Notes: a model not told the origin generated them from the letters alone. DNA of 64,000 nucleotides from Pseudomonas sp. FP453 (GCF_030687495.1 NZ_CP117435.1:1240001-1304000), one strand, 5' to 3'. Positions 44,194 to 53,257 are shown, counted from the stretch's first letter. Made by a program: numbers and translations.

Positions 44194-45534
44194 ATGGGAG
44201 AGTCCGTTACCTTTACCGATGCCGACCGTGCCGGGGTGCTGTTGATCGATGCCCACCCGGACGTCCTCCACAGCCTCACCCAACTGCTGCGGCTGGAGCC
44301 CTTCGACCTGCACAGCGCCACCTGCGCCGCTGACGCCCTGGCGATTCTCGCCAGCCAACCGATCGACCTGGTGATGAGCGCTGCGCGCCTGCCGGACATG
44401 GACGGTGCGTCGTTGCTGGCGCATATCCACCAGTATTACCCGCACACCGTGCGCATCCTGCTCACGGGCGAAACCGACCTGACCCTGATCGTCAAAGCCA
44501 TCAACGAAGGCGAGATCTACCGCTACCTCAGCAAACCCTGGAACGACGAGGAGTTGCTGCTGGCCCTGCGCCAATCCCTGGCCCACCAGCATTCCGAGCG
44601 TGAACGCCTGCGCCTGGAGCAGTTGACCCGGCAACAGAACGACGAGCTCAAGCGGCTCAACGCGTCCCTGGAAAAACACGTGGCCGCGCGCACCAGCGAG
44701 CTGCAACAAACCGCCGACATGCTCGACCTGGCCTACGAAGAACTCAAACACAGCTACGCCACCGGCACCGAAGTGTTCTCGCTGCTGGCCAACCTGCGCC
44801 TGCCGCGCGCCAAGCAGACCAACCGGCAGATCATCGAACTGGTGCGCACCTGGTGCGTGGCCCACGGCGTGGATGACGCCAGCAACCGCGACCTGACCAT
44901 GGCCGCCGCGCTCTACAACATCGGCAAGTTGAGCTGGAGCGACAGCATGATGGCCTCGCCCTCGGACCTGCTGCACAGCAGTGACCGCGAGCGTTATCGC
45001 GCCTACGCCACCCAGAGCGAGTCACTGCTGATGACCCTGGACCCGATGAAAGATGCTGCGCGGCTGATCCGCCATCACCAGGAGCGCTGGGACGGCAGTG
45101 GTTTCCCGGATCACCTCAAGGGCGAGGCGATTCCCGCCGGTTCGCGCCTGTTGAAACTGGCGGTGGATTTTATCGAGCTGCAAAAGGGCCTGATCCTGGA
45201 GCGGCAGATGAACAGCGACGAGGCCTTGCTGTACATCCGCAAATACGCCGGGCGCCTGTATGACCCGGTGATGGTCGAGGATTTTGTGAAGGTGTGTGCC
45301 ACTTACCTCAATGACGTGACCCTGGGGGATCCCAACGTCAAGGTGCTCGGCACCCGGGAGCTTGCGGAGGGCATGGTGCTGGCGCGCAGTTTGAATGCGG
45401 ATAACGGCATGTTGCTGCTCAACGCGGGCAAGGTATTGAACTTGCCGTTGGTGGATAAGTTGATTGCGTTCGAGACCATGGAAGGCGCGCGGTACAGCGT
45501 GTTCATCAAAGACCAAACCGTGATTCCAAGTTGA
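44194..45534 (+). CDS. Receiver plus degenerate HD-GYP domain protein (probably non-catalytic)
   Basis: A 446-residue RpfG-like protein. The receiver (residues 14-125) keeps the LLTGE Thr and the SKPW Lys. The phosphate-accepting Asp is replaced by Ala63 (DLVMSAARLPDMDG), and the acidic pair reads DA. A helix or coiled coil (130-185) leads to the HD-GYP region, where the HD pair is YN (AALYNIGKLS). The later motif reads HHQERWDGSGFP, so one His and the GYP Tyr are also changed. Normal members degrade cyclic di-GMP after phosphorylation; this one probably does neither and may bind the nucleotide or a partner. No partner kinase is adjacent. Confidence 0.85.
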   Translation: MGESVTFTDADRAGVLLIDAHPDVLHSLTQLLRLEPFDLHSATCAADALAILASQPIDLVMSAARLPDMDGASLLAHIHQYYPHTVRILLTGETDLTLIVKAINEGEIYRYLSKPWNDEELLLALRQSLAHQHSERERLRLEQLTRQQNDELKRLNASLEKHVAARTSELQQTADMLDLAYEELKHSYATGTEVFSLLANLRLPRAKQTNRQIIELVRTWCVAHGVDDASNRDLTMAAALYNIGKLSWSDSMMASPSDLLHSSDRERYRAYATQSESLLMTLDPMKDAARLIRHHQERWDGSGFPDHLKGEAIPAGSRLLKLAVDFIELQKGLILERQMNSDEALLYIRKYAGRLYDPVMVEDFVKVCATYLNDVTLGDPNVKVLGTRELAEGMVLARSLNADNGMLLLNAGKVLNLPLVDKLIAFETMEGARYSVFIKDQTVIPS

Positions 45535-45548
45535 AACGCAGTCAAAAA

Positions 45549-45634
45549 TGTGGGAGCTGGCTTGCCTGCGATGCAGGCAACTCGGTTGTTCAGGTAGACC
45601 GAGGTGATGCTATCGCAGGCAAGCCAGCTCCCAC
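45549..45634. repeat. REP pair
   Basis: TGTGGGAGCTGGCTTGCCTG and its inverse flank a loop containing CCGAGGTGATGCTATCGC, which resembles the loop of the element at 1390-1492. A degenerate extra arm fragment follows to about 45652. Confidence 0.85.
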
Positions 45635-45720
45635 CCAAGCCCGGTTCCCACATTGGATTGCGGCGTTCCCGACGATCATGTGATCCTTGCAGCCTTTTTC
45701 GCAGCCAAGGAAGCCCTCCC

Positions 45721-46134
45721 ATGCCAACCACTATCCGCATCGCCGCCGCCCTCCTGATCGGCAGCGACGGCCAGACCCTGCTGGTGCGCAAGCGCGGCAC
45801 CCAGGCGTTCATGCAACCGGGCGGCAAGATCGACGCCGGCGAAAAACCGGCCGAGGCCCTGGCGCGCGAGCTGCACGAAGAACTCAACCTGCGTATCGAC
45901 CCGAGCGCCGCCGTCTACCTCGGTCACTTCTCGGCACCGGCAGCCAACGAGCCGGGTTTCACCGTGGAAGCGCAACTGTTCCAGGTGCATATCGACGTCC
46001 CGGTACACCCCGCTGCGGAGATCGAAGAGGTCCGCTGGATCGACCCGGCCGGCGATGGCGGCCTGGTGTTGGCGCCCTTGACACGCGACCTGATCCTGCC
46101 GTTTTATCGCGCATCGCTGACCACCACTGCCTGA
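45721..46134 (+). CDS. Nudix hydrolase
   Basis: A 137-residue pyrophosphohydrolase for nucleoside diphosphate-linked substrates. The Nudix box is GGKIDAGEKPAEALARELHEELNL (residues 39-62), matching GX5EX7REUXEEXGU except for Asn in place of the last Gly. It starts at the ATG at 45721 and leads a cluster with the LysE and GNAT genes (24-base gap). The substrate is not predictable. Confidence 0.9.
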   Translation: MPTTIRIAAALLIGSDGQTLLVRKRGTQAFMQPGGKIDAGEKPAEALARELHEELNLRIDPSAAVYLGHFSAPAANEPGFTVEAQLFQVHIDVPVHPAAEIEEVRWIDPAGDGGLVLAPLTRDLILPFYRASLTTTA

Positions 46135-46158
46135 CGTGCAGGCGCAAAGGACTGAACC

Positions 46159-46797
46159 GTGATCCCACTCAACGAGTTGCTGATTTTCGCCGCCGCGTGC
46201 CTGCTGATGGTGTTGACCCCCGGCCCGAACATGATCTACCTGATCTCCCGTTCGATCTGCCAGGGACGCAAGGCGGGTTTGGTCTCGTTGCTGGGCGTGG
46301 TCGCGGGGTTCTTTGTGCACCTGTTCGCCGCTGCGGCGGGTTTGACGGCGGTGTTTCTCGCGGTGCCGATGGCCTACGAAGTATTGAAGTGGGCCGGTGC
46401 GCTGTACCTGCTGTGGTTGGCCTGGCAAGCGGTAAAGCCCGGCGCGCGTTCGCCGTTCGAAGCCCAGCAACTGCCGCCCGATTCCGCGCGCAAGCTGGTC
46501 ACCATGGGCTTTCTCACCAGCGCACTGAACCCGAAGATCGCCGTGTTCTACCTCTCGGTGTTCCCGCAATTCATCACCCCGGAGCACGGCTCGGTGTTCA
46601 CCCAGAGCGTGATGCTGGGCTTCACCCAGATCAGCGTGAGCTTTATGGTCAACGCGCTGATCGCGATGTTTGCTGCGAGCATCGCCAGCTGGTTTATCAA
46701 CAACCCGACCTGGCTGGCGGTGCAGCGTTATTTCATGGGCTTTGTCCTGGCGGCGCTGGCGGTGCGGCTGATGCTTGAGCAGCGCCGCAACGCATGA
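46159..46797 (+). CDS. LysE family amino acid exporter
   Basis: A 212-residue inner-membrane protein with six helices, starting at GTG. LLMVLTPGPNMIYLISRSICQGRKAGLVSLLGVVAGFFVHLFAAAAGL is the diagnostic RhtB/LysE N-terminus. FLTSALNPKIAVFYLSVFPQFI is the second signature. It likely exports an amino acid or derivative. It overlaps the acetyltransferase gene by four bases. Confidence 0.9.
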   Translation: MIPLNELLIFAAACLLMVLTPGPNMIYLISRSICQGRKAGLVSLLGVVAGFFVHLFAAAAGLTAVFLAVPMAYEVLKWAGALYLLWLAWQAVKPGARSPFEAQQLPPDSARKLVTMGFLTSALNPKIAVFYLSVFPQFITPEHGSVFTQSVMLGFTQISVSFMVNALIAMFAASIASWFINNPTWLAVQRYFMGFVLAALAVRLMLEQRRNA

Positions 46798-47300
46798 TCA
46801 TCCGCACGCTGGGGCCCCAGGATGCCGAGGCTTATCGGGCGTTGATGCTGGAGGCGTATGGCGTTTATCCCCAGGCGTTCACCTCCAGCGTGGCCGAGCG
46901 GGCAGCGATGCCCCTGAGCTGGTGGGAGAAGCGCCTGGACAGCCCGCTGGATTGCTTGCTCGGTGCTTTTGCCGGGGATGCACTGGTCGGTATCGTCGGC
47001 CTGGCGTTCGAGCCTCGGGAGAAGGCGCGGCACAAGGTGACGTTGTTTGGCATGTATGTGAATGCCCGCCATCAGCACCAGGGCGTGGGCCGTCAACTGG
47101 TCGAGGCGGCACTGGATGAAGCACGCAAACAGCCGCGCCTCAAGGTCATCCAACTGACGGTCACCGCCGGCAACGACGCCGCCTTTGCGCTGTACCAGCG
47201 TTGCGGTTTCATCCAATACGGCCTGGAACCGCTGGCGGTGCGGGTGGGCGTGGAGTACTTCGACAAAATCCACATGTGGCGCGAACTTTCGGGCCAGTGA
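46794..47300 (+). CDS. GNAT family N-acetyltransferase
   Basis: A 168-residue acetyl-CoA-dependent transferase. The CoA-binding segment is VTLFGMYVNARHQHQGVGRQLVEAAL (QGVGRQL, near residues 97-103), followed by LTVTAGNDAAFALYQRCGFIQYG. Its ATG overlaps the LysE stop (ATGA), so the two are translationally coupled. Detoxification by acetylation plus export is a plausible joint role. Confidence 0.88.
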   Translation: MIIRTLGPQDAEAYRALMLEAYGVYPQAFTSSVAERAAMPLSWWEKRLDSPLDCLLGAFAGDALVGIVGLAFEPREKARHKVTLFGMYVNARHQHQGVGRQLVEAALDEARKQPRLKVIQLTVTAGNDAAFALYQRCGFIQYGLEPLAVRVGVEYFDKIHMWRELSGQ

Positions 47301-47307
47301 TAACCCC

Positions 47308-47396
47308 TGTGGGAGCTGGCTTGCCTGCGATAGCGGTGTGTCAGCTTGCATATTTGCTACTGATGCACCGCTATCGCAGGCAAGCCAGCTCCCACA
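47308..47396. repeat. REP pair
   Basis: Inverted TGTGGGAGCTGGCTTGCCTG arms with an inner GATAGCGGTG / CACCGCTATC stem. It lies between the convergent GNAT and metR genes. Confidence 0.88.
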
Positions 47397-47429
47397 GTTA
47401 GATCACATTGTTTGTGGGCGCCGGTTCCT

Positions 47430-48347
47430 TCAGCGAACGGCGCTGACGCCATCCAATGTGGAAAACGACGTGTCCTTCGCGGTCAGCAAGAAATCGCGCA
47501 TATACGGTGCATCCAGCATGTCCGCACGAATCCCCGCATACAGCGTCGCAAATAAGCCTTTCTCACCCAAACGCTTGGCCTTCACATAGCCGCGCGAGCT
47601 GTATTCATGCAGCGCCCAATGGGGCATGCCGCACACGCCACGGCCGCTGGCCACCAGTTGCATCATCATCACCGTCAGTTCCGAGGTGCGTACCTGGGCC
47701 GGTTCGACGTCGGCGGGTTCGAGGAAGCGGGTGAAGATGTCCAGGCGGTCGCGTTCCACCGGGTAGGTGATCAGGGTTTCCGTCAGCAGGTCTTCCGGCA
47801 CGATGTAGGATTTGCCCGCGAGCGCATGCTGGTTGGCCACCGCGAGCATGGCTTCGTAGGTGAACAGCGGCACGTAGGTGATGCCCGGCAGCTCCAGCGG
47901 GTCGGAGGTCACCACCAGGTCGAGGTCGCCACGGGCCAGGGCCGGCAGCGGCGCGAAGGCAAACCCGGAGGCCAGGTCCAGCTCGACTTCCGGCCAGGCA
48001 TCGCGGAACTGGTCGATGGTCGGCATCAGCCACTGGAAGCAGCTGTGGCATTCGATGGCCATGTGCAGGCGCCCCGCAGTGCCGCCGGCCAGCCGCGCGA
48101 TATCGCGCTCGGCACCGCGCAGCAGCGGCAGGGCCGCATCGGCCAGTTGCAACAGGCGCAGGCCGGCGCTGGTGAAGCGCAGTGGCTTGGTCTTGCGCAC
48201 GAACAGCTGCATGCCCAGGCGTTCTTCCAGCTCCTTGAACTGGTGGGACAACGCCGATTGCGTCAGGTGCAGGCGCTCGGCGGCTTCCACCAGGCTGTCG
48301 GCTTCGCGCAGGGCGTGCAGGGTCTTAAGGTGACGGATCTCGAGCAC
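47430..48347 (-). CDS. metR: LysR-type regulator of methionine biosynthesis MetR
   Basis: A 305-residue activator that uses homocysteine as co-effector. Reading from the GTG at 48347 it begins VLEIRHLKTLHALREADSLVEAAERLHLTQSALSHQFKELEERLGMQLFVRK. It also carries AIECHSCFQWLMPTIDQFRDAWPEVELDL, closely matching E. coli MetR. A longer ATG start at 48383 adds 12 residues not seen in the family. A perfect MetR-type site lies in the divergent gap at 48474-48486. Confidence 0.93.
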   Translation of the reverse strand: MLEIRHLKTLHALREADSLVEAAERLHLTQSALSHQFKELEERLGMQLFVRKTKPLRFTSAGLRLLQLADAALPLLRGAERDIARLAGGTAGRLHMAIECHSCFQWLMPTIDQFRDAWPEVELDLASGFAFAPLPALARGDLDLVVTSDPLELPGITYVPLFTYEAMLAVANQHALAGKSYIVPEDLLTETLITYPVERDRLDIFTRFLEPADVEPAQVRTSELTVMMMQLVASGRGVCGMPHWALHEYSSRGYVKAKRLGEKGLFATLYAGIRADMLDAPYMRDFLLTAKDTSFSTLDGVSAVR

Positions 48348-48473
48348 GGGCTCTCCATGAAGGCAATTTGTGATGAAGCGCAATCGCGTGAGTTTGTCTC
48401 ATGTTGCCGTTTGTGTCGACCATGACCGCTGGGCACTCTTCATTAAACTGTCATGGAAGTGTGGCAGCGCGCT

Positions 48474-48486
48474 TGAACAAACTTCA
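48474..48486. promoter_or_regulatory. MetR-binding-site match
   Basis: TGAACAAACTTCA fits the MetR consensus TGAA-N5-TTCA exactly. It lies in the gap between metR and the divergent hydrolase gene, 44 bp before the hydrolase start and 127 bp before metR. Confidence 0.6.
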
Positions 48487-48529
48487 TCAGACTCGCGCTC
48501 TACTGGGGTTCTGCGTTTCGGTGTTTTTC

Positions 48530-49549
48530 ATGCGCGTGTTGCTTTTACTGGCCGCTCTATTGTTCGGCCTGCCGTCTTTTGCGGCGTCTCGATGTGATGT
48601 CAATGTCCCGACCGAAACGGTCGACCTGGCTCAGGTGAGCATCGCCTACCAGAGCATCGGCCGTGCGTCCGATCCGGCGTTGCTGCTGGTGATGGGGCTG
48701 GGCGGGCAGTTGATCCACTGGCCGGATGAAGTGGTCGTGGCCCTGTGCCAACAGGGTTTTCGGGTGATCCGCTACGACAACCGTGACGTCGGCCTGTCCA
48801 CCTGGCGCCAGGCGCCGGCCAGCGCCAACCTGACCTTTGAAGTGCTGCGCTACAAGCTCGGCCTGCCGGTGTCGGCGCCCTACACGCTGACCGACATGGC
48901 CGACGACGCGCTGGGTTTGATGGATGCGTTGCAGGTCCGCCAATTCCACGTCCTGGGCGCAAGCATGGGTGGCATGATCGCCCAGCACCTGGCGGCCATG
49001 GCCCCGCAGCGCGTGGAAAGCCTGACGTTGATCATGACCAGCTCCGGCGCCGAAGGCCTGCCGGCGCCGAATGCGGCGCTGGTGCAACTGCTGTCACGGC
49101 GCAGCGCACCCAACCGCGAAGTGGCACTGGAGCAGCAGGCCGATCTGCTGGCGGCGCTGGGCAGTCCGAATGTGAAAGATGATCGCCAGGCCCTGCTGCA
49201 CCAGGCGGCGCTGTCCTACGACCGTGCGTTCAACCCGGACGGCGTCAAGCGCCAGATCATGGCGATCCTCGCCGAACCGAGCCGTGTGCCGTTGCTCAAC
49301 CAGCTGCGCGTGCCGACCCTGGTGGTGCACGGCACCGCCGATCCGCTGTTGCCGGTGATGCACGGCGTGCACCTGGCCGCGCATATCCAGGGCAGCGAAT
49401 TGAAGCTGATTCCCGGCATGGCCCACCGTTTCCAGGAAGCGTTCAAGGCGCCGCTGCTGACGGCGGTGCTGCCATACCTGCAAGCCCATCGCGAAGATGC
49501 GGCGCACTGGGCGCGGATTGACCTGGGCGAGCCTTCGAAGGTGTTGTGA
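48530..49549 (+). CDS. Exported alpha/beta-hydrolase
   Basis: A 339-residue hydrolase with signal peptide [19 protein letters not shown], so probably periplasmic. The oxyanion segment MGLGG, nucleophile elbow GASMGG (Ser145), acid in [10 protein letters not shown] and His in GMAHRF form the usual triad. The start at 48530 is preferred for its signal peptide; a GTG at 48521 is also possible, and the ribosome site is weak for both. Substrate unknown. Divergent from metR with a MetR site between. Confidence 0.85.
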   Translation: MRVLLLLAALLFGLPSFAASRCDVNVPTETVDLAQVSIAYQSIGRASDPALLLVMGLGGQLIHWPDEVVVALCQQGFRVIRYDNRDVGLSTWRQAPASANLTFEVLRYKLGLPVSAPYTLTDMADDALGLMDALQVRQFHVLGASMGGMIAQHLAAMAPQRVESLTLIMTSSGAEGLPAPNAALVQLLSRRSAPNREVALEQQADLLAALGSPNVKDDRQALLHQAALSYDRAFNPDGVKRQIMAILAEPSRVPLLNQLRVPTLVVHGTADPLLPVMHGVHLAAHIQGSELKLIPGMAHRFQEAFKAPLLTAVLPYLQAHREDAAHWARIDLGEPSKVL

Positions 49550-49604
49550 CATTGGTGTATCGTGCAACCTTTGCGGCGCGTTTTTGCCTACGAGGTTGCT
49601 AGCC

Positions 49605-50258
49605 ATGAGTACTCCCCTGAAAATCGATTTCGTCAGCGATGTGTCCTGCCCCTGGTGCATCATCGGCCTGCGCGGCCTGACCGAAGCCCTCGACCAGCTG
49701 GGTGTCGAGGTGCAGGCCGAGATCCACTTCCAGCCGTTCGAACTGAACCCGAACATGCCCGCCGAAGGGCAGAACATCGTCGAGCACATCACTGAAAAAT
49801 ACGGTTCTACCGCCGAGCAATCCCAGGCCAACCGCGAGCGCATCCGCGACATGGGCGCCGCGCTGGGCTTTGCCTTCCGCACCGATGGCCAGAGCCGCAT
49901 CTACAACACCTTCGATGCTCACCGCCTGCTGCATTGGGCCGGGCTGGAAGGCTTGCAGTACAACCTCAAGGAAGCGCTGTTCAAGGCGTATTTCAGCGAC
50001 GGCCAAGACCCTTCCGACCACGCGACCCTGGCGATCATTGCCGAAAGCGTCGGGCTGGACTTGAAGCGCGCGGCTGAGATTCTGGCCAGCGATGAATACG
50101 CCGCCGAGGTACGTGAGCAAGAGGAATTGTGGGTGTCCCGTGGCGTGACGTCGGTGCCGACCATTGTGTTCAACGACCAGTACGCGGTGAGCGGCGGGCA
50201 GCCGGCTGAAGCGTTTGTGGGGGCGATTCGCCAGATCATCACCGACGCCCAAAACTAA
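49605..50258 (+). CDS. DsbA-family oxidoreductase, FrnE-like
   Basis: A 217-residue thioredoxin-fold protein without a signal peptide, so cytoplasmic. The CPWC active site lies at Cys15-Cys18 ([18 protein letters not shown]). [11 protein letters not shown], the helical insert and [23 protein letters not shown] at the end follow the FrnE/2-hydroxychromene-carboxylate-isomerase-like branch. Probably a thiol-disulfide enzyme. Start from the ATG at 49605. Confidence 0.88.
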   Translation: MSTPLKIDFVSDVSCPWCIIGLRGLTEALDQLGVEVQAEIHFQPFELNPNMPAEGQNIVEHITEKYGSTAEQSQANRERIRDMGAALGFAFRTDGQSRIYNTFDAHRLLHWAGLEGLQYNLKEALFKAYFSDGQDPSDHATLAIIAESVGLDLKRAAEILASDEYAAEVREQEELWVSRGVTSVPTIVFNDQYAVSGGQPAEAFVGAIRQIITDAQN

Positions 50259-50277
50259 AGCCGAACACAGTTCAAAA

Positions 50278-50366
50278 TGTGGGAGCTGGCTTGCCTGCGA
50301 TAGCGGTGGGTCAGCCAGTTCAGCAATAACTGATAGACCGCTATCGCAGGCAAGCCAGCTCCCACA
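50278..50366. repeat. REP pair
   Basis: Inverted TGTGGGAGCTGGCTTGCCTG arms with the GATAGCGGT / ACCGCTATC inner stem, between two genes on the plus strand. Confidence 0.88.
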
Positions 50367-50448
50367 TGGGTTACTCATTGTCCTCAAGAGATCCGCTGGC
50401 CCGGCCCTTGCATTGACCCCCTGAAGCCATAAAGGGGGCACCTCTGCC

Positions 50449-51369
50449 TTGAATATTCTCGATCTCGACCACAGCCTCACCGGCCAGGCACCGATTGCCC
50501 GGCGCCTGGCCAGCGGTCAGGCCACACGCCTCGACCTGCTGGACCTGGGCCCGAAGCTGCGCCTGTGGTCCACCGAAAAAACCTGGAAGTCCTTCGCCGC
50601 GCGCCTGGCCACACGGCCTCGGCCGGTGGATGCACGGCCGGAAATCCTGTTTGTCGGCTCCGGCGATTATCACCACCTCACGCCGGCGTTTCTCGCCGAT
50701 CTCAAAGAACCCGTCAGCCTGATCCACTTCGACAACCACCCCGACTGGGTGCGCTTTGCGCCCAAGCGTCACTGCGGCTCGTGGGTCAACCGCGCGCTGA
50801 ACATGCCGGCGATCAAACGCATCGTCACCCTCGGCCCGTGCAGCGATGACCTGCACAACCCGCAACTGCGCGGCGGCAACCTGGGGGCGCTCAAGCGCGG
50901 GCATTTGCAGCTGTTTCCCTGGCAGCATCCGCCGTCGAAAGTCTGGGGCCGGGTCGGGGACGGCGCCGGTCACCAGCAGCAGGAAAATCACCTGCATTGG
51001 CGCAATCTGGCGGAGTTGGACTGGGGCGTGTTTCTCGAGCAGATGATCGCCAGCCTGCCCACCGACGCGATCTGGATCACCATCGACAAAGACGTGCTGG
51101 CCAGTGAAGACGCCGCCACCAACTGGGACCAGGGCGGAATGCGCCTGAGCCATCTGCTGCAAGCCCTGCGTGCATTGGCGGCAGGCAAGCGGATCATCGG
51201 TATCGATGTGTGCGGCGAGTTCGCCAAGCCAGCGTTCAGCAACGCCTTCAAGCGCTGGGAGGCCAAGTCCGACCAACCGCCCGCCGAGCGCTGGAGCCCC
51301 GAGGATTTGCAGCGCAATGCCGCGACCAATGAAGCCCTGATCGACCTGTTTGAGGAGCTGTTCCCGTGA
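50449..51369 (+). CDS. Arginase/ureohydrolase-fold family protein
   Basis: A 306-residue protein with TTG start, behind AAAGGGGG. Metal-site residues of the arginase fold are visible: GSGDYHH (70-76), HFDNHPDW (Asp95, His97, Asp99) and TIDKDVL (Asp213, Asp215). The rest does not follow the usual arginase or agmatinase sequences, so the substrate is uncertain. Its stop overlaps the GTG of the next gene, giving a three-gene coupled operon with two small transporters. Confidence 0.8.
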   Translation: MNILDLDHSLTGQAPIARRLASGQATRLDLLDLGPKLRLWSTEKTWKSFAARLATRPRPVDARPEILFVGSGDYHHLTPAFLADLKEPVSLIHFDNHPDWVRFAPKRHCGSWVNRALNMPAIKRIVTLGPCSDDLHNPQLRGGNLGALKRGHLQLFPWQHPPSKVWGRVGDGAGHQQQENHLHWRNLAELDWGVFLEQMIASLPTDAIWITIDKDVLASEDAATNWDQGGMRLSHLLQALRALAAGKRIIGIDVCGEFAKPAFSNAFKRWEAKSDQPPAERWSPEDLQRNAATNEALIDLFEELFP

Positions 51370-51746
51370 CGTTGACCGTGGTGTTGCTGGTGGCGTTTTC
51401 CATCGTGCTCGATGTGATCGGCCAGTTGTGTTTCAAGCTCGGCCTCGACCGCTTGCCGGAGCTGGAAGGCGGCTTTCGCCTGAATGCGTTCTGGGGCCAG
51501 GTGTTCAATGCGCCGTTGTTGTGGGCGGGGATCGGGGCTTACGTCATCGAGTTTTTTGTCTGGCTGGAAGCCTTGTCCCGCGCGCCGTTGAGCCTGCTGT
51601 TTCCGGCCGCAGCCTTGGCCTATTGCGGGGTGGTGCTGGTGGGCAAAGTGGTGCTGGGCGAGACCGTCAGCCGCCGCCGTTGGGCGGGGACCTGGGTGAT
51701 TACCCTGGGCGTGATGTTGGTGGCGATTGCAGGAGGGCAGGCATGA
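51366..51746 (+). CDS. Small DMT-superfamily membrane protein, first of a pair
   Basis: A 126-residue protein with four hydrophobic helices, starting at GTG within the preceding stop. IVLDVIGQLCFKLGLDRLP near the start and RAPLSLLFPAAALAYCGVVLVGKVVLGE later resemble half-size EamA/SMR-type transporters such as ArnE. It likely forms a heterodimer with the next product. Substrate unknown. Confidence 0.8.
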   Translation: MTLTVVLLVAFSIVLDVIGQLCFKLGLDRLPELEGGFRLNAFWGQVFNAPLLWAGIGAYVIEFFVWLEALSRAPLSLLFPAAALAYCGVVLVGKVVLGETVSRRRWAGTWVITLGVMLVAIAGGQA

Positions 51747-52135
51747 ATACGCACGCGTGGTTGCATGGGCGCTTCGGCACTGTGGTGTTGTGGGCCTTGC
51801 TGATCTGTACCGAAAGTGCCGGGCAGTTGTTTACCAAAGTGGCCGGCGATCAATTGGGGCAGATGGATTTCAATTGGCAGTGGCTGGCCGCTGTGGCGCG
51901 CAACCCGGGGATTCTCGCGGCGATTGCTTGCTACATCGGCGCGTTTTTCGTGTGGATGTTGATCCTGCGGCGCAGCAGTCTGTCCCTGGCGTTTCCCCTG
52001 AGTTCGTTGGTGTTTGTGGTGGTATTGCTCGGTTCGTGGCTGGGGCTGGGGGAACATATCAGCGCGCTGCACTGGGTGGGGGTGGCGGTGATTATCGGCG
52101 GGATTGCGCTGCTGGCCGAAGGCGAAGAAAACTGA
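51743..52135 (+). CDS. Small DMT-superfamily membrane protein, second of a pair
   Basis: A 130-residue four-helix protein. LICTESAGQLFTKVAGDQLG and SSLSLAFPLSSLVFVVVLLGSWLGLGEHISALHWVGVAVIIGGIALL are typical of half-size EamA proteins (ArnE/ArnF-like). The ATG overlaps the previous stop by four bases (ATGA). The arrangement of two small paralogs in tandem is that of heterodimeric transporters. Confidence 0.8.
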   Translation: MNTHAWLHGRFGTVVLWALLICTESAGQLFTKVAGDQLGQMDFNWQWLAAVARNPGILAAIACYIGAFFVWMLILRRSSLSLAFPLSSLVFVVVLLGSWLGLGEHISALHWVGVAVIIGGIALLAEGEEN

Positions 52136-52161
52136 AACCCCTGCCATGAAATACAGACCCC

Positions 52162-52250
52162 TGTGGGAGCTGGCTTGCCTGCGATAGCGGTCTATCAGTT
52201 ACTGCTGTACTGACTGATCCACCGCCATCGCAGGCAAGCCAGCTCCCACA
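52162..52250. repeat. REP pair
   Basis: Inverted TGTGGGAGCTGGCTTGCCTG arms; the inner stem has one mismatch (GATAGCGGT against ACCGCCATC). It lies between convergent genes. Confidence 0.87.
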
Positions 52251-52269
52251 TTTTTTGCTCTGCGGTGAG

Positions 52270-53040
52270 TCAGTTGAATTTGTAGCTGATGGCGGTCTGC
52301 ACTTGCCCCTGGTTCACATCGCCCGTGTCCTTGACGATGCTGCTGTTCGCCGCCGAACCCACCAGGTGCACCCAGCTCGCACTGGTCAGCAACGACCAAT
52401 TGGGCGCCAGCGGAAACTCGAAGCTTTGCGTCAGCGTCAGGTTCTGGAACCCCGCACTGGCGTTATAGGGCCGAAACCCCGACGCCGCAGACTCATTGGC
52501 GTCCACCCCAAAATACGTCTGGGTCTGGCGCGCGTCGGCAAAGTGCGCCATCAGCCCGCTGCTGCCGATGATCCCGCCACCCAGCGGGTAGCCCAGCTCG
52601 CCACCGACCTTGCCGAGCACGCCGCTTTGATCGCGCCCACCGCCAACGGCCTGGCCCACCTGCGCATACACACGCCAGAAATCGGCCGGGGCGTACTGGA
52701 TGAAACCACCCACTTCAGCCATGTCCGAGACATTGCGCAGGCCTTGCAGCGAGCCGTTCGACGTACGCCCCTGCAAGTAATTGATATAGGGCCCGGCGGT
52801 AAACCCCTGGGTATTCAGCGCGCTCCAGCTCAGGCCGTCATCGGTGCTCAGGCTGACGTCGCCCCAGTCCAGATCCACATAGGGCACCGGACGGGTTTCG
52901 TAGCGGCTGCCGGTGGGGTCGTGGGGTTGGTAGCTGAGGCCCGCGCCCACTTCGCCACTGATGCCTTCGGCCCGGGCCGCGCTGGCAACGCCCCACAACC
53001 CGAGTAAACCGGCGAATACAGCAACACTGACCTTATGCAT
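52270..53040 (-). CDS. MipA/OmpV family outer-membrane protein
   Basis: A 256-residue outer-membrane beta-barrel with signal peptide MHKVSVAVFAGLLGLWGVASAARA. The mature part EGISGEVGAGLSYQPHDPTGSRYETRPVPYVDLDWGDVSLST is typical of the family. The protein ends in a strand with terminal aromatic context (QTAISYKFN). MipA in E. coli scaffolds murein enzymes; here the role is unproven. The ATG at 53040 is chosen for the signal peptide; the frame is open further upstream. Confidence 0.85.
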   Translation of the reverse strand: MHKVSVAVFAGLLGLWGVASAARAEGISGEVGAGLSYQPHDPTGSRYETRPVPYVDLDWGDVSLSTDDGLSWSALNTQGFTAGPYINYLQGRTSNGSLQGLRNVSDMAEVGGFIQYAPADFWRVYAQVGQAVGGGRDQSGVLGKVGGELGYPLGGGIIGSSGLMAHFADARQTQTYFGVDANESAASGFRPYNASAGFQNLTLTQSFEFPLAPNWSLLTSASWVHLVGSAANSSIVKDTGDVNQGQVQTAISYKFN

Positions 53041-53112
53041 GGAACGGCTTCCTTCTCTGAACATGCGCGCATGAACGCGCGAAGGGCGGCCTTCGCGCAA
53101 GCACTGATCTTG

Positions 53113-53139
53113 TTTGTAGCAAGCTACAAAAATTGTAGC
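53113..53139. promoter_or_regulatory. Inverted repeat: candidate enhancer site for the sigma-54 operon
   Basis: TTTGTAGCAAGCTACAAA (53113-53130) has perfect 8-bp arms, and a third half-site TTGTAGC follows at 53133-53139. It is centred about 96 bp upstream of the start site predicted from the sigma-54 promoter, the usual distance for an NtrC-type activator. It could also act on mipA, 73 bp away on the other side. Confidence 0.6.
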
Positions 53140-53190
53140 TCCCACGACACATAGCCGCCCGCAAGCCCAGCCCCGCTGGGTGCTGACCAG

Positions 53191-53207
53191 TTGGCACAGT
53201 CCCTGCT
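53191..53207 (+). promoter_or_regulatory. Sigma-54 promoter of the phosphatase-aminotransferase operon
   Basis: TTGGCACAGTCCCTGCT matches YTGGCACGNNNNTTGCW. GG (53193-53194) and GC (53205-53206) are ten bases apart, as required for -24/-12 elements. Predicted transcription start is near 53218, 40 bases before the first ATG. The operon encodes its own sigma-54 activator. Confidence 0.7.
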
Positions 53208-53257
53208 CTACCCCTTGTGAAAGCGCAGACAGCGCGCTCATCTTCAAGGTAACCGCA

